Source: Dyadobacter subterraneus (GTDB lineage: Bacteria; Bacteroidota; Bacteroidia; Cytophagales; Spirosomataceae). Taken from it: DNA of 64,000 bases. Below the pieces are notes generated by a model. The model did no database searches and was not told the DNA's origin. It worked only from the letters and a program-made list of their open reading frames with translations. A program made the translations under genes and the position numbers. Where the stretch lies: assembly GCF_015221875.1 (NCBI RefSeq), contig NZ_JACYGY010000001.1, forward strand, positions 3,016,501 through 3,080,500, read 5' to 3'. Below, piece by piece: positions 16,852 to 27,600 of the stretch; the first letter of the stretch is position 1; each line of letters begins with the position of its first letter.

Positions 16852-17727
16852 TTAAACTACGTTATTAATCTTCTTATACTGGGTGGGTGTCTGCCCGGTA
16901 ATGTCTTTGAATGTACGGGAAAAATAAGACAGACTTTCAAAGCCGGTTTCTACGGCTATTTCGGAAAGGGAGAGTTGGGTGGTAATGATTAAATACTGGG
17001 CACGTTCTATTCGTTTTTTCTGAATGTATGCCAAAGGGCGCTCTCCGGTGTAATTGGTAAAAATCCTGGAAAAGTAGTTGGCGTTGTAACAGGCACGCTC
17101 CGACAAGTGTTCAACCGTGATGTTGCTTTGCAGATTTGTAAGAATGTAATTAACTGAATCAAGAATCACGGAAGGGATTTTTTTGGTTTCCGAAGATTTA
17201 AATGAGTCGGACTTTAAAAATCGTGCGATCATTTCCAGAATCAGGCCTTTTGTTTCAATGTAATCTGACAGAGGAATCAGGTTGTTTCTCTTTTGAAAGC
17301 CCGCAAGTGAGGGCTGCTTTTCATATTCCCGGGGATTGTCAGTCCGTCGAAGATCTCTGCCCGGATTAAGATGCAGAATTTTCTTAAAGCGGATAATGTC
17401 TTCCGGTATGGATTCGATTTTGTGGATTTTTCTGTTAGAAGAAAACAGTGACGTGCCATCGGCGCTTTCTTCCAGGACATGTATATAAAATTGGCTGAGA
17501 TACTTAGGGCAGTGGTGATTGCATAAAGTAAAGCTGGGAACCATATACAAATATCCTTGTTCCAAAACATGCGCACGATCGGCATCTCCAAGCGATCCAA
17601 TACCTTCATCAATCAGATAAATCCGGTAAAATGGACTGATTACATTACGATAATTCCAATTTTTGTTCAATTGTACATAATCTGCATTCAACAATGAAAA
17701 TGTGGATTTAAAGTCAGTATTCTCCAT
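16852..17727 (-). CDS. AraC-family transcriptional regulator of the fucose locus
   Basis: 291 residues: N-terminal AraC-type cupin ligand domain (about 1-165) and C-terminal double helix-turn-helix (about 190-288) with LSERACYNANYFSRIF and LSLSEIAVETGFESLSYFSR. It is transcribed away from the mutarotase/FucP operon, with a 168-bp divergent promoter region between them, so it is the natural candidate for a sugar-responsive activator of that operon (inference). Confidence 0.9.
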   Translation of the reverse strand: MENTDFKSTFSLLNADYVQLNKNWNYRNVISPFYRIYLIDEGIGSLGDADRAHVLEQGYLYMVPSFTLCNHHCPKYLSQFYIHVLEESADGTSLFSSNRKIHKIESIPEDIIRFKKILHLNPGRDLRRTDNPREYEKQPSLAGFQKRNNLIPLSDYIETKGLILEMIARFLKSDSFKSSETKKIPSVILDSVNYILTNLQSNITVEHLSERACYNANYFSRIFTNYTGERPLAYIQKKRIERAQYLIITTQLSLSEIAVETGFESLSYFSRTFKDITGQTPTQYKKINNVV

Positions 17728-17798
17728 TGAAGCACACCTTGGGTGGTAAAATATTTCTCAAAATTAACAAAAATAGTCCGATTTGTTAAAATGGATAA

Positions 17799-17840
17799 TA
17801 CTTTTGTACAATTACTATAATTTATTAAACTATACATTTG
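17799..17840 (+). promoter_or_regulatory. Candidate -7 boxes for the fucose operon
   Basis: Two matches to TAnnTTTG lie in the divergent region: TACTTTTG at 17799-17806 and TACATTTG at 17833-17840, the second 55 bp before the mutarotase start. Good -33 elements at the usual distance were not identified, as expected for an activator-dependent promoter. Confidence 0.35.
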
Positions 17841-17895
17841 TTGTGCCTGTTGTATTCCATTTACGGACGATGGCTAAGCAGTAAAATTTCTAAAA

Positions 17896-18252
17896 ATGTC
17901 GATAGTCAATATGAAAAAGTTTTGTCTGGCACTGGATCTGAAAGACGATCATGAGCTTATTGAACAGTACGATCAGCTTCATAAAACTGAAAATGCATGG
18001 CCCGAAATTACCAGAAGCATTACAGACGGCGGCATTTCGAATATGGAAATTTACAGAACGGGGAACCGTTTATTTATGATCATGGAGACATCCGATGACT
18101 TTGACTTTAACAATAAAGCGATGGCGGATGCAGCAAATCCGAAAGTGCAGCAGTGGGAAGAGCTCATGTGGAAATTTCAGCAGCCCTTGGAATGGGCTGC
18201 ACCCGGTGAGAAGTGGGTTTTAATGGATCAGATATACAAAATTGTACCCTAG
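17896..18252 (+). CDS. L-rhamnose/L-fucose mutarotase-type protein (RhaM/DUF718)
   Basis: 118-residue dimeric ferredoxin-like fold protein of the L-rhamnose mutarotase family (KKFCLALDLKDD, ...H..ENAWPEI, GISNMEIYRTGNRLFMIMET). Such enzymes interconvert alpha and beta anomers of 6-deoxy sugars. A second ATG at 17911 (MKKFCLAL) fits the family start better, and either is possible. With FucP and a GH29 fucosidase in the same operon, L-fucose is the likely sugar (inference). Confidence 0.88.
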   Translation: MSIVNMKKFCLALDLKDDHELIEQYDQLHKTENAWPEITRSITDGGISNMEIYRTGNRLFMIMETSDDFDFNNKAMADAANPKVQQWEELMWKFQQPLEWAAPGEKWVLMDQIYKIVP

Positions 18253-18285
18253 TTTTTCGTAACATAATCAAAAATATCCTCATTT

Positions 18286-19539
18286 ATGGCTGATCGCAAA
18301 ACCAGGCTGGCTGTTATTCTGATCACTTCCCTGTTTTTCCTGTGGGGATTTGCACTGAATTTGAACCCTATACTAATCCCGCATCTTAAAAAAGCCTGTC
18401 AGCTTAGTGATTTTCAATCGGCTTTGATTGACTCGGCATCATACATCGCCTATTTTCTGATTGCCCTGCCGGCTGGTCTTTTTATGAAAAAATTTGGTTA
18501 TAAAGCGGGTATCACGCTGGGTTTGCTGCTGTTCGCATCCGGTACGTTTCTGTTTTATCCTGCGGCTGAAATGCGCCATTTTGGCTTTTTCCTGGTAGCG
18601 CTTTTTATCATCGCCAGTGGGTTGACATTGCTTGAAACCGCAGCGAATCCCTACATCACCGTTTTGGGTGATGCCGATTCAGCGACACAGAGGCTAAATT
18701 TTGCACAGTCATTCAATGGACTTGCTGCTTTTCTGGCCCCACTGATGGGAGGTACTTTTATACTTTCAGGAAAGACTTTGTCAGAAGAACAGCAACTCTC
18801 CATGACACCCGCAGAATTGAATGCTTATCTGGATCTGGAAGCATCTTCTGTGCAAATGCCCTTCATCATTATCGGCGTAGTGGTGTTGCTCGTAGCAGTT
18901 CTTATATGGCGTACCCGGTTGCCGGAAATAATGGAGGAAGACGAAATTGAAGGCGTGGAAACAGGTTCTGTTTTGGGAGAGAAAAATCTGATGCTCGGAG
19001 TTGCTGCCCAGTTTTTTTATGTTGGCGCTCAGGTTTGTATCAGTAGTTTTTTTATTCGTTTTGCTGGTAAAGTAGCCGGCATTGAGGAGAAAACGGCTGC
19101 ATATTTACTGTCGGGCGCATTTTTGAGCTTCATGATCGGCCGTTTTATAGGTACCTATCTGATGAAGTTTATCGCACCACCGAGACTTCTGGCCATGTAT
19201 AGTCTTGTTAATATCATTTTGTTGATCGCAGCTGTGTCCACCACAGGAATGGTTTCCGTCTACGCACTGGTTGGTGTTCAATTCTTTATGTCGATTATGT
19301 TTCCGACTATATTTGCCCTTAGTATCCGTGGTTTAGGTGCAAAAACCAAAGTGGGTTCCTCGCTGGTGATCATGTCCATCGTTGGCGGAGCAATATTTCC
19401 GGTGATCATGGGACGGGTTTCAGATATATCATCCATTCAAACCGCCTATGTTGTACCGGCCGTTTGTTTTCTGGTTGTACTCTATTTTGCAATTAAAAAC
19501 AATTCGATCAAAAATGTTACACTGGGCACATCACACTGA
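18286..19539 (+). CDS. fucP: L-fucose:H+ symporter-like MFS permease
   Basis: 417-residue transporter with 12 predicted membrane helices of the FGHGP/FucP subfamily of the major facilitator superfamily. The start FFLWGFALNLNPILIPHLK is the characteristic first helix, ALFIIASGLTLLETAANPYI is the helix 4 signature, and FAQSFNGLAAFLAPLMGG follows. It brings in free 6-deoxyhexose across the inner membrane. Located 33 bp after the mutarotase and followed by two dehydrogenases. Confidence 0.9.
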   Translation: MADRKTRLAVILITSLFFLWGFALNLNPILIPHLKKACQLSDFQSALIDSASYIAYFLIALPAGLFMKKFGYKAGITLGLLLFASGTFLFYPAAEMRHFGFFLVALFIIASGLTLLETAANPYITVLGDADSATQRLNFAQSFNGLAAFLAPLMGGTFILSGKTLSEEQQLSMTPAELNAYLDLEASSVQMPFIIIGVVVLLVAVLIWRTRLPEIMEEDEIEGVETGSVLGEKNLMLGVAAQFFYVGAQVCISSFFIRFAGKVAGIEEKTAAYLLSGAFLSFMIGRFIGTYLMKFIAPPRLLAMYSLVNIILLIAAVSTTGMVSVYALVGVQFFMSIMFPTIFALSIRGLGAKTKVGSSLVIMSIVGGAIFPVIMGRVSDISSIQTAYVVPAVCFLVVLYFAIKNNSIKNVTLGTSH

Positions 19540-19656
19540 TTCAAAACGATCAAAAGGTTTATTTCAAAGCCTCATCCAATTGTACGCCGCTTATGGCGGA
19601 AACTTTTTAATTAACCATAATATTTTAAAACACATTCACCCTAAAATTTTAAACGT

Positions 19657-20673
19657 ATGAATACACTGGTTTGCATCACTCCGGGTGAATTTTTGTTTAG
19701 TGAAGTTGAAAAGCCCGAGCTAAGGCCGGGACACACAATCATCAAAATCAAGCGGATCGGCATATGTGGCACCGATCTTCATGCATACGAGGGCACACAG
19801 CCCTTTTTCAATTACCCACGGATTCTGGGTCACGAACTGGCCGGAGAGATTGTTGAAACGGACGATGCGCCCGGATTTTCAGTGGGAGAGTCTGTCACGT
19901 TTATTCCCTATTTCAATTGTGGAACATGTGTGGCCTGCCGCAATGGAAAACCCAATTGCTGTACTCGTGTCCAGGTTTTTGGTGTGCATATTGATGGCGG
20001 CATGGCGGAGTATGTATCGGTTCCGTCCTATTCACTCATTCATGGTAACGGACTTAGTTTTGATGAACTTGCCCTGGTTGAGCCGCTTGCAATTGGCGCA
20101 CATGGAATCAGAAGAGCCGGGGTAACACCGCAGGATACCGTGCTTGTTGTGGGCGCCGGCCCGATCGGTTTGGGTACAATGGAATTCGCAAGAATAGCGG
20201 GTGCAACCGTTATCGCGATGGATGTCAACGACGGCAGACTGGCTTTTTGCCGTGAAAGGCTGGGGGTGGAGCATACCGTCAATGCACAAACCGAAAATGT
20301 ATCAGAAAAACTAATGGAACTGACTGGAGGAGATATGCCAACGGTTATTATAGATGCAACAGGAAATCTGAAAGCAATCAACAACGCATTTCAGTATCTG
20401 GCGCACGGCGGAACGTATGTACTGATTGGCCTGCAAAAAGGGGAGATCAGCTTTTCCCATCCTGAATTTCACAAACGCGAGGCAACTTTAATGAGCAGCC
20501 GCAATGCTACCAGAGAAGATTTTGAACATGTAACCAGCTGTATGAAAGCGGGCATGATAGATCCGACTACTTATATAACGCATCGTGTAGTTTTCGGTGA
20601 CGTAAAACAGGATTTTAAAAGCTGGCTTGACCCTGCGAATGGCGTAATAAAGGCGATGGTGTCGGTTGGATGA
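19657..20673 (+). CDS. Zinc-dependent alcohol (polyol) dehydrogenase
   Basis: 338-residue MDR-superfamily dehydrogenase. Catalytic zinc ligands are in GICGTDLHAYEG (Cys) and LGHELAGEIVE (His-Glu); the structural zinc loop is CGTCVACRNGKPNCC with four cysteines; the NAD-binding motif is VVGAGPIGLG. It is of the kind annotated as L-threonine/sorbitol-like or L-fuconate-pathway dehydrogenase. In this operon it probably oxidises an intermediate of L-fucose breakdown (inference). Its stop overlaps the next start as ATGA. Confidence 0.88.
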   Translation: MNTLVCITPGEFLFSEVEKPELRPGHTIIKIKRIGICGTDLHAYEGTQPFFNYPRILGHELAGEIVETDDAPGFSVGESVTFIPYFNCGTCVACRNGKPNCCTRVQVFGVHIDGGMAEYVSVPSYSLIHGNGLSFDELALVEPLAIGAHGIRRAGVTPQDTVLVVGAGPIGLGTMEFARIAGATVIAMDVNDGRLAFCRERLGVEHTVNAQTENVSEKLMELTGGDMPTVIIDATGNLKAINNAFQYLAHGGTYVLIGLQKGEISFSHPEFHKREATLMSSRNATREDFEHVTSCMKAGMIDPTTYITHRVVFGDVKQDFKSWLDPANGVIKAMVSVG

Positions 20674-21743
20674 ACAAAATATCAAATACAATTTTAAGTC
20701 CCATGCAAACAAATACGTGGCAAAACCAAAATTCCGGCAAAATTCATCTGCCCCCAACCGTTTTCGGTACGAGCTGTCTGGGTAATATTTACCATGCCAC
20801 CAGTCACGAACAGAAACAAGCAATTGTAGAAGCCTGTATGAAAAATTCACCGGCAAGGGCAGTTTTTGACAGTGCCGGAAAGTATGGGGCAGGTCTGGCT
20901 TTGAAATCTTTGGGTAAATCGCTGGATGCCTTAAATGTAGATCCGAAAAATGTGGTCATCAGCAACAAGCTGGGCTGGTATCAGGTTCCTCTTACTACAC
21001 CGGAGCCTACCTTCGAACCAGGAATCTGGAAAGACCTGACCCATGATGCCGTACAGCGAATTTCATACGAAGGAATCCTGGAATGTTTTTATCAGGGAAA
21101 CGAGTTGCTGGGGCCTTATACTTCTCAGTTGGCGTCTGTACATGATCCTGACGAATACCTGGCCAAAGCCCAGAGCATCGAAGAAGAAAATGATCTGTAC
21201 GCGGATATTCTGGGTGCGTACAGAGCATTGGCTGAACTGAAAGCTTCGGGTGAAATTTCAGGAATAGGCGTGGGTGCTAAGCAATGGGGCGTAATTGAAA
21301 GAATTTCAAAGGATGTAGCCCTTGACTGGGTGATGATCGCCAACAGTCTAACGCTTCACGATCATCCCCGTGAGCTACTGGAATTTATTTCTGGTTTGCA
21401 CAACAAAGGCGTAACCGTTATTAATTCAGCGGTTTTCAACGGTGGATTCCTGGTTGGAAGTGACTATTACAATTATGGGCTGGTTGATAAAAATACCCCA
21501 TCGGGGAAAAGCCTGTATGCGTGGAGATCTGAATTTTGGAGGTTATGTGAGCAGTTCGGCATTTCACCCGCGCACGCGTGCCTGAATTTTGGATTTACGA
21601 TTCCCGGTGTCAGCAGTGTGGCAGTCAGTACTACGAACGCAGCCAAAGTAAAGCAGAATATCGACATGGTGACCGCAGATATTCCAGAAGATTTCTGGCA
21701 TGCGCTGAAAAGACAGGGACTAATAGACAATCCTATTTTGTGA
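20670..21743 (+). CDS. Aldo/keto reductase, D-threo-aldose (L-fucose) 1-dehydrogenase-like
   Basis: 357-residue aldo/keto reductase with the TIM-barrel start LPPTVFGTSCLGNIY, the active-site Asp/Tyr region FDSAGKYGAG, Lys in VVISNKLGW, and the C-terminal cofactor segment FTIPGVSSVAVSTTN. Members of this branch oxidise L-fucose to L-fuconolactone with NAD(P)+. The start at 20670 overlaps the previous stop by ATGA; an internal ATG at 20703 is an alternative. An oxidative (non-phosphorylated) fucose route is implied, but the lactonase and fuconate dehydratase are not in the window. Confidence 0.85.
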   Translation: MNKISNTILSPMQTNTWQNQNSGKIHLPPTVFGTSCLGNIYHATSHEQKQAIVEACMKNSPARAVFDSAGKYGAGLALKSLGKSLDALNVDPKNVVISNKLGWYQVPLTTPEPTFEPGIWKDLTHDAVQRISYEGILECFYQGNELLGPYTSQLASVHDPDEYLAKAQSIEEENDLYADILGAYRALAELKASGEISGIGVGAKQWGVIERISKDVALDWVMIANSLTLHDHPRELLEFISGLHNKGVTVINSAVFNGGFLVGSDYYNYGLVDKNTPSGKSLYAWRSEFWRLCEQFGISPAHACLNFGFTIPGVSSVAVSTTNAAKVKQNIDMVTADIPEDFWHALKRQGLIDNPIL

Positions 21744-21876
21744 GTTTTGATGTCATCAGCGACAGCCATTTCGCAAGTAGCATTTTACATATTTCTGGAA
21801 GTTCGGTGGACACAGAAAACATTAATTTTTAAAACGTTTTAGATAACCTAAGTGTAAATACAATCGGCAACATACA

Positions 21877-23979
21877 ATGATTAAAATGAAATGCTATACC
21901 ATATTGGTCTGCTTATGCGTGATCGGGAATTGCTTTGGCCAAGTGAAGGCGCCCGAACCCGTAGGACCAACGCCAACGGAAAACCAGGTCAGATGGCAGG
22001 AAATGGAGTATTATGCCTTCATACATTTTTCTACCAATACGTTTACTGATCAGGAATGGGGTTATGGTGAAGCCAATGATGCAAAACTTTTCAATCCAAC
22101 CAATCTGGACTGCGATCAGTGGGCGAGGGTTTGCAAAAATTCAGGGATGAAAGGGATTATTGTTACGGCAAAGCACCATTCAGGGTTTTGCCTGTGGCCT
22201 ACTGAAACCACGGAATATTCCATAAAGAACAGTCCCTGGAAAGATGGCAAAGGCGATATCATTGGTGATCTGGCAAAAGCATGCAAAAAATACGGGCTGA
22301 AATTGGGTATCTACATCTCGCCATGGGATAGGAATAATCCGAGTTACGGGCTTCTTGACCCGGATGGCAGTGCACCTTATGTAAAAAATGTCTTCCGCAA
22401 ACAAATTGAGGAATGCCTCACCAAATATGGTGATGTTTTCGAGATTTGGTTTGATGGTGCCAACGGCGGTGATGGCTACTACGGCGGGGCAAGAACCAGC
22501 CGGAAAATAGACCGGACTACGTATTACGACTGGGCAAACACCTATAAGATGATCCGGAAAATTCAGCCAAAAATCGTTATCTGGAACGACAACGGTGACC
22601 GCGCAGATCTTCGCTGGGTAGGAACCGAATCCGGTTATGTGGGTGAAACCAACTGGAGTCTTTTAAACGCCAAGGGCGACGTACCGCATGATATGTTAGC
22701 CCATGGGGTAGAAAACGGCGATTCCTGGGTGCCGGGCGAAGTAAATACTTCCATACGTCCGGGGTGGTTTTACCATGAATATGAAGATAACCGGGTGAAG
22801 ACGCTGCCGGAACTGCTTAAAGTTTATTACAGTTCCTTCGGACGAAACGGAACCATGCTTCTTAATTTTCCTATCGATAAAACCGGCCGGATTCACAAGA
22901 CAGACGAAAAAGCTGCGTTGGAGCTGGCTGGTGCAGTAAAGGAAGCATTTGCCATGGATCTGGCGAAAGAAATGAAGGTTAGCGCGTCAAATATTCGGGG
23001 GAAGTCCAGCGAATTTGGAGCCGACAAAGCCTTGGATGGAGATAAAAATACTTATTGGGCAACAGACGATGCAGTAAAGACAGCTTCTCTTATTATTGAT
23101 TTTGGTGCTCCGAAAGCCTTTAACCGGTTTCTTGCTCAGGAATATATCCAGCTTGGGCAGCGGGTGAAATCCTTTACAATTGAAGCATTCGTAAATGGTA
23201 AATGGAAACAGCTTGACAACCAAACGACGATTGGTTATAAGCGCATACTGGCATTTCCAACGGTGAAAGCTTCACAGCTGCGTTTTACGATCACTGATTC
23301 CAAGGCAAGTCCTGTCATTTCGAACGTAAGCGTTTACAATGCGCCGCAAATATTGGAAATTCCCCTTGTCACCCGCGCCAAATCGGGAGAAGTTACCATC
23401 ACGGCTACTGATAAAGAATCACAGATTTTCTATACGCTGGATGGGAGCATGCCAACCAAAAAATCAAAGTTATACACGCAAACCATTGCGGCAGAAAACA
23501 AAGTGAGTGTCCGTGCTATTGCCTGTGATCCGGTTTCCGGGAAAAGCAGCCCGGTAGGGGAAGAGCATTTTGATATTTCCCACAAAAATTGGAAGATCGT
23601 AGGCATAGAAGATGAAAAAGTGAATAATATTATTGATGGCAACAGGAATACAGATTGGTTTCAACCTCAAAACAACAAACTCCCTGCCAGCATAGTAATC
23701 GATCTTGGGAAACAACAAAATCTGGCAGGTTTTAAATACCTTCCAAGTCAGAGCCGAAACGCCGGAATTATTACCCGTTACCAGTTTTTGGTTTCTTCGG
23801 ATAACAAGCAATGGAACGTAGCGGATGAAGGAGAATTTTCTAATATTAAAAATAATCCACTGTGGCAGATTAAGAAGTTTACACCTGTAAAAGGGCGCTA
23901 TATTAAACTGGTCGCTACGCATAACACGCAGGAAAATAATGCGGCAGGCTATGCCGAAATCGATGTGATTACAAACTGA
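21877..23979 (+). CDS. GH29 alpha-L-fucosidase with two F5/8-type C domains
   Basis: 700-residue secreted enzyme that releases L-fucose from glycans. Signal peptide 1-22 (NCFGQ). GH29 barrel about 30-360 with GIIVTAKHHSGFCLWPT, and nucleophile Asp near residue 193 in FEIWFDGANGG. A discoidin-like F5/8 type C domain follows (about 375-490, NYWATD-type ligand loop 'DKNTYWATD'), then a CHB_HEX-type segment (ITATDKESQIFYTLDGSMPT) and a second F5/8 C domain (about 575-700, DGNRNTDWFQP). It lies 133 bp downstream of the aldo/keto reductase and supplies the operon's sugar. Confidence 0.95.
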   Translation: MIKMKCYTILVCLCVIGNCFGQVKAPEPVGPTPTENQVRWQEMEYYAFIHFSTNTFTDQEWGYGEANDAKLFNPTNLDCDQWARVCKNSGMKGIIVTAKHHSGFCLWPTETTEYSIKNSPWKDGKGDIIGDLAKACKKYGLKLGIYISPWDRNNPSYGLLDPDGSAPYVKNVFRKQIEECLTKYGDVFEIWFDGANGGDGYYGGARTSRKIDRTTYYDWANTYKMIRKIQPKIVIWNDNGDRADLRWVGTESGYVGETNWSLLNAKGDVPHDMLAHGVENGDSWVPGEVNTSIRPGWFYHEYEDNRVKTLPELLKVYYSSFGRNGTMLLNFPIDKTGRIHKTDEKAALELAGAVKEAFAMDLAKEMKVSASNIRGKSSEFGADKALDGDKNTYWATDDAVKTASLIIDFGAPKAFNRFLAQEYIQLGQRVKSFTIEAFVNGKWKQLDNQTTIGYKRILAFPTVKASQLRFTITDSKASPVISNVSVYNAPQILEIPLVTRAKSGEVTITATDKESQIFYTLDGSMPTKKSKLYTQTIAAENKVSVRAIACDPVSGKSSPVGEEHFDISHKNWKIVGIEDEKVNNIIDGNRNTDWFQPQNNKLPASIVIDLGKQQNLAGFKYLPSQSRNAGIITRYQFLVSSDNKQWNVADEGEFSNIKNNPLWQIKKFTPVKGRYIKLVATHNTQENNAAGYAEIDVITN

Positions 23980-24004
23980 CCCGGAAATTTTCAATTTGAG
24001 TAAG

Positions 24005-24052
24005 TGCCGGCTGGATTGAGTTTATCTAACTTGATCCAGCCGGCATTTTTAT
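24005..24052 (+). terminator. Intrinsic terminator after GH29
   Basis: 12-bp perfect stem (TGCCGGCTGGAT pairing with ATCCAGCCGGCA), 17-nt loop, then TTTTTATTT. It ends the fucose operon 26 bp after the fucosidase stop. Confidence 0.9.
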
Positions 24053-24605
24053 TTGATTAGATCAGCCAACATTTGTACAGCTGCGATTTGATGCAAATTA
24101 ATTGATTAGACTTCACACATCCCCCTAATCTGGCTTAACCTTAAAGACATAACTTCAATTGCGGATTCCAGCTGACACAAAAAGTTAGGCCGCTATATTT
24201 CTTGTCCATTTTTTCTTAGGGGAATCTTTAATAATACCTTCGGGATTCTCACGTCCAATTCGCTATTACTAGTCTTTTGATGCTTTCTTTTCCAAAGGCT
24301 ACACAGCCTGAAAATATTCCGTGCAAGAAAAGTATTTGTATAATGAAAATTTATATTGATTCAGTGCACTTATTAATCATTTATTAACAATTTCTTAATA
24401 GCTCCACTCTTTCTTTGGCCTTGTCGTTCGGCCGAACTGATCCCTTTTAAAACAAATTTCAAATCTGACAATCTGGAAAGAAAGTAAAACTGATACTTGC
24501 CGGAATGCCCAAAGACCGTAACCAAACCGCATGTGCCTATGACAAAACTCCGCTGAGAAATAAGAAAACTTTGAATTTAGAATAACTACTCACCAATCAA
24601 TTTTT
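24053..24605. other. 553-bp non-coding leader region upstream of susC
   Basis: No coding frame of note. The region is AT-rich and contains the SusC promoter and a long 5' leader, but no single box stands out. A small GGCC...GGCC hairpin is seen near 24417-24434. No clear match to a known riboswitch was recognised. Confidence 0.5.
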
Positions 24606-27600
24606 ATGGAAAATCAACCTTTATTAAGAAAAAGAATAAAGGCCTGGATGAACGTTTTACAACTGGTCATGATGGCATTTGCTGTACTATTTTCTCCACA
24701 AGCCTTCTCACAAAATCAATCTGCCGCAAGCGGCGACATTTTAGTCTCGGGTGAAATCGATGACGAGAAAAACCAGCCCATCCCCGGGGCGAGTATTGTA
24801 CTGAAAGGATCCATCCAGGGAACTACAACAGATGTAAATGGAAAGTTTTCGCTTAACATTCCAAGGTCGGGCGCTACGCTGGTCGTCAGTTTTCTTGGCT
24901 ATAAGCGGCAGGAAATTGAGGTTGGAAACAAAACTTTTTTCCAGATTAAACTGGAACCAAGTACCGATGAGCTGCAGGAGGTTGTCGTTGTCGGGTATGG
25001 TACGCAGCGCAGACAAACACTTACCGGCGCTATCTCCAATATCGTTTCGGACGCAATCAAAACCACAACGCATACGAGTTTGGCGCAAAGTCTTCAAGGT
25101 AAAATTGCCGGTGTACAAATCCGTCAGAATTCAGGCGAACCGGGCTCGTTCAGCACAAGTATCAATATCCGCGGATTTGGCGAACCGCTCTATGTGGTAG
25201 ACGGTGTTGCGCGTGATGGTGGGTATGAATTTCAAAAAATAAATCCTGATGATATTGAAAGTATATCGGTACTAAAAGATGCTTCCGCTGCGATTTTTGG
25301 TATCAGAGCAGGGAATGGTGTCGTGATTGTTACCACAAAAAAAGGAGTAAAGGGCAAACCAAAGTTTAGCTATAACGCGGTTTATGGAAGGCAAAGCCCG
25401 ACCGACGTGCCAGTCATGACCAATGCCTATCAGTGGGCGCAGATGCGTAACGATGCGGCCAGAAATCTGGGCGAAAATCCGGTTTATACTTCCGAGGAGG
25501 TAGAAAAATTCAGGACCGGCGCGCCTGGTTATGAAAGTACCGATTGGTACAAGCAGGTTTTAAACAAATCAGCCTCCCAAACGCAGCATTTTATTTCCGC
25601 TTCCGGCGGTGAAGGGGCCGCGACTTACTTCACAAGTTTCGGTTATCAGAATGAAAACGGGCTTTTGAAAAGCAATGACATGGGTTACAAGAAATATACT
25701 TTTCGTACCAATGTCGGGATTGATCTGACCAAAAACCTGAAAGCCGATCTGATTTTGTCGGGGCTTTATGACAAAAGAAATCAGCCTGGGGATAACTTTT
25801 TCAACATTTATAAAGGTACCCGCATTGCCTTACCGACAGAACGACCATATGCCAATGATAATCCGAAATATCCGGCGTTGTTAAGCGGTGGTTATAATCC
25901 GGTTGCGCTTGCTGATGGAAATTTGACAGGTTATAACGAGGAAGCCAATAAATTTTTCCAGTCAACCTTCGCTTTGACATATACCGTACCGTTTGTAAAG
26001 GGGCTGAGAGTAAAGGGTCTTGCCGCTTATGACAGTAATAATTACCGCGCGAAATCGGTTTCCAAAAGCTATAATTTATATACCTACGATGCTGCAACCG
26101 ATAAATACACCGCGCATCAGCAGCGTAATCCTTCACGGATCGGAAACAATTTTTCGGATAACAACCGGGTGACTTTTCAGGGGCAGTTGTTTTACAATAC
26201 CGTCATTGCCAAAAACCATAATGTCGGAGCTACGCTGGTCTATGAGCAGCAGGAATCCAAAAACAGATCGGCCGGTCTGGGAAGAGAATATGCCTTTTTT
26301 ACAAATGACCAGATTGATCAGGCGGGTTTAAATAACCAGACAACCAGCGGAACCGAAAGTGAGTATGCGAGCCAGTCCTATGTTGGCCGTCTGAATTATG
26401 ATTTTAAAGAAAAATATCTGCTGGAAGTGGCAGCCCGTTATGATGGTTCTTACCGCTATCACCCGGACAGACGTTGGGGGTTATTCCCTGTGGTATCTGC
26501 CGGATGGCGGGTTTCAGAAGAATCTTTTATGAAAAAAATCCCGTTCGTCTCAACACTTAAATTAAGAGGCTCATATGGTCTGGTGGGTGCTGATGCGGGT
26601 GCGCCCTTTCAATATGTTCCCGGATTTTCGCTTAGCGGCGGCGGCGGTTATGAATTTAACAATGGAAACTATACCACCGGGGCGGCATCACCAGCCATTG
26701 TCAACGAAAAACTTACCTGGTTTAAATCAAAAATTCAGGATATAGGTATTGATATCGGCCTTTGGGATAATAAAATTGACCTGACCCTTGATGTTTACCA
26801 AAGAGATCGTAAAGGTTTGCTGGCAAGAAGAAATGTGTCACTACCCAATACTTTTGGCGGAACGCTTCCTGATGAAAATCTGAACAGCGACCGTGTGAAG
26901 GGGATCGAATTCACGGCCGGATACAGCGGGCAGATACGCGATTTCAAATATGGTATCACCGGAAACTTCAATTTTGCCCGGACCATGAACCGTTATATTG
27001 AAAGAGGAGATTTTCTGAGCAGTATGGACAAATGGCGCAATGGCGGCGCAAACCGCTGGAATGATGTCGTGTGGGCTTATCAGCTGGAAGGTCAGTTTCA
27101 AAATAAAGATGAAGTCATTTATGCGCCGATCCAGAATGGAGACCTGGGCAATACCCGGGAATTGCCTGGTGATTTCAAATACAAAGATGTCAACGGTGAC
27201 GGGGTGATAGACGGAAATGATGCCATGCCGTTATTTTTTGGAGGAGATCCAAAAATGTATTACGGGCTTACGCTGAACGCTTCTTACAAGGGTTTTGACT
27301 TTACTGCCTTATTTCAGGGATCAGGAAAGTACAGTGTCCGTTTCCGGGAAGTTTATGCAGAAGTATTTGCATTCCGTGGAAATACGCCTGAATATTTTTA
27401 TGACAGATGGCATCTGTCGGACGATAACCAGTGGACTCCCGGAAAATGGCCTGCTTCCCGCTTCAACTATAACGTGGGCGCCATGTATGCGGAAAGTTCT
27501 GCCTGGCGTAAAGATGCTTCTTATCTCAGATTTAAGAGTGCGCAGCTGGGCTATACTTTCAAACAGGGATGGCTGAAAAAAATCGGTATTGACGAAGTCC

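Noticed and set aside
23470..23994. 174-codon minus-strand frame at the 3' end of GH29
   Set aside because: Antisense to the second F5/8 C domain; no recognisable protein.
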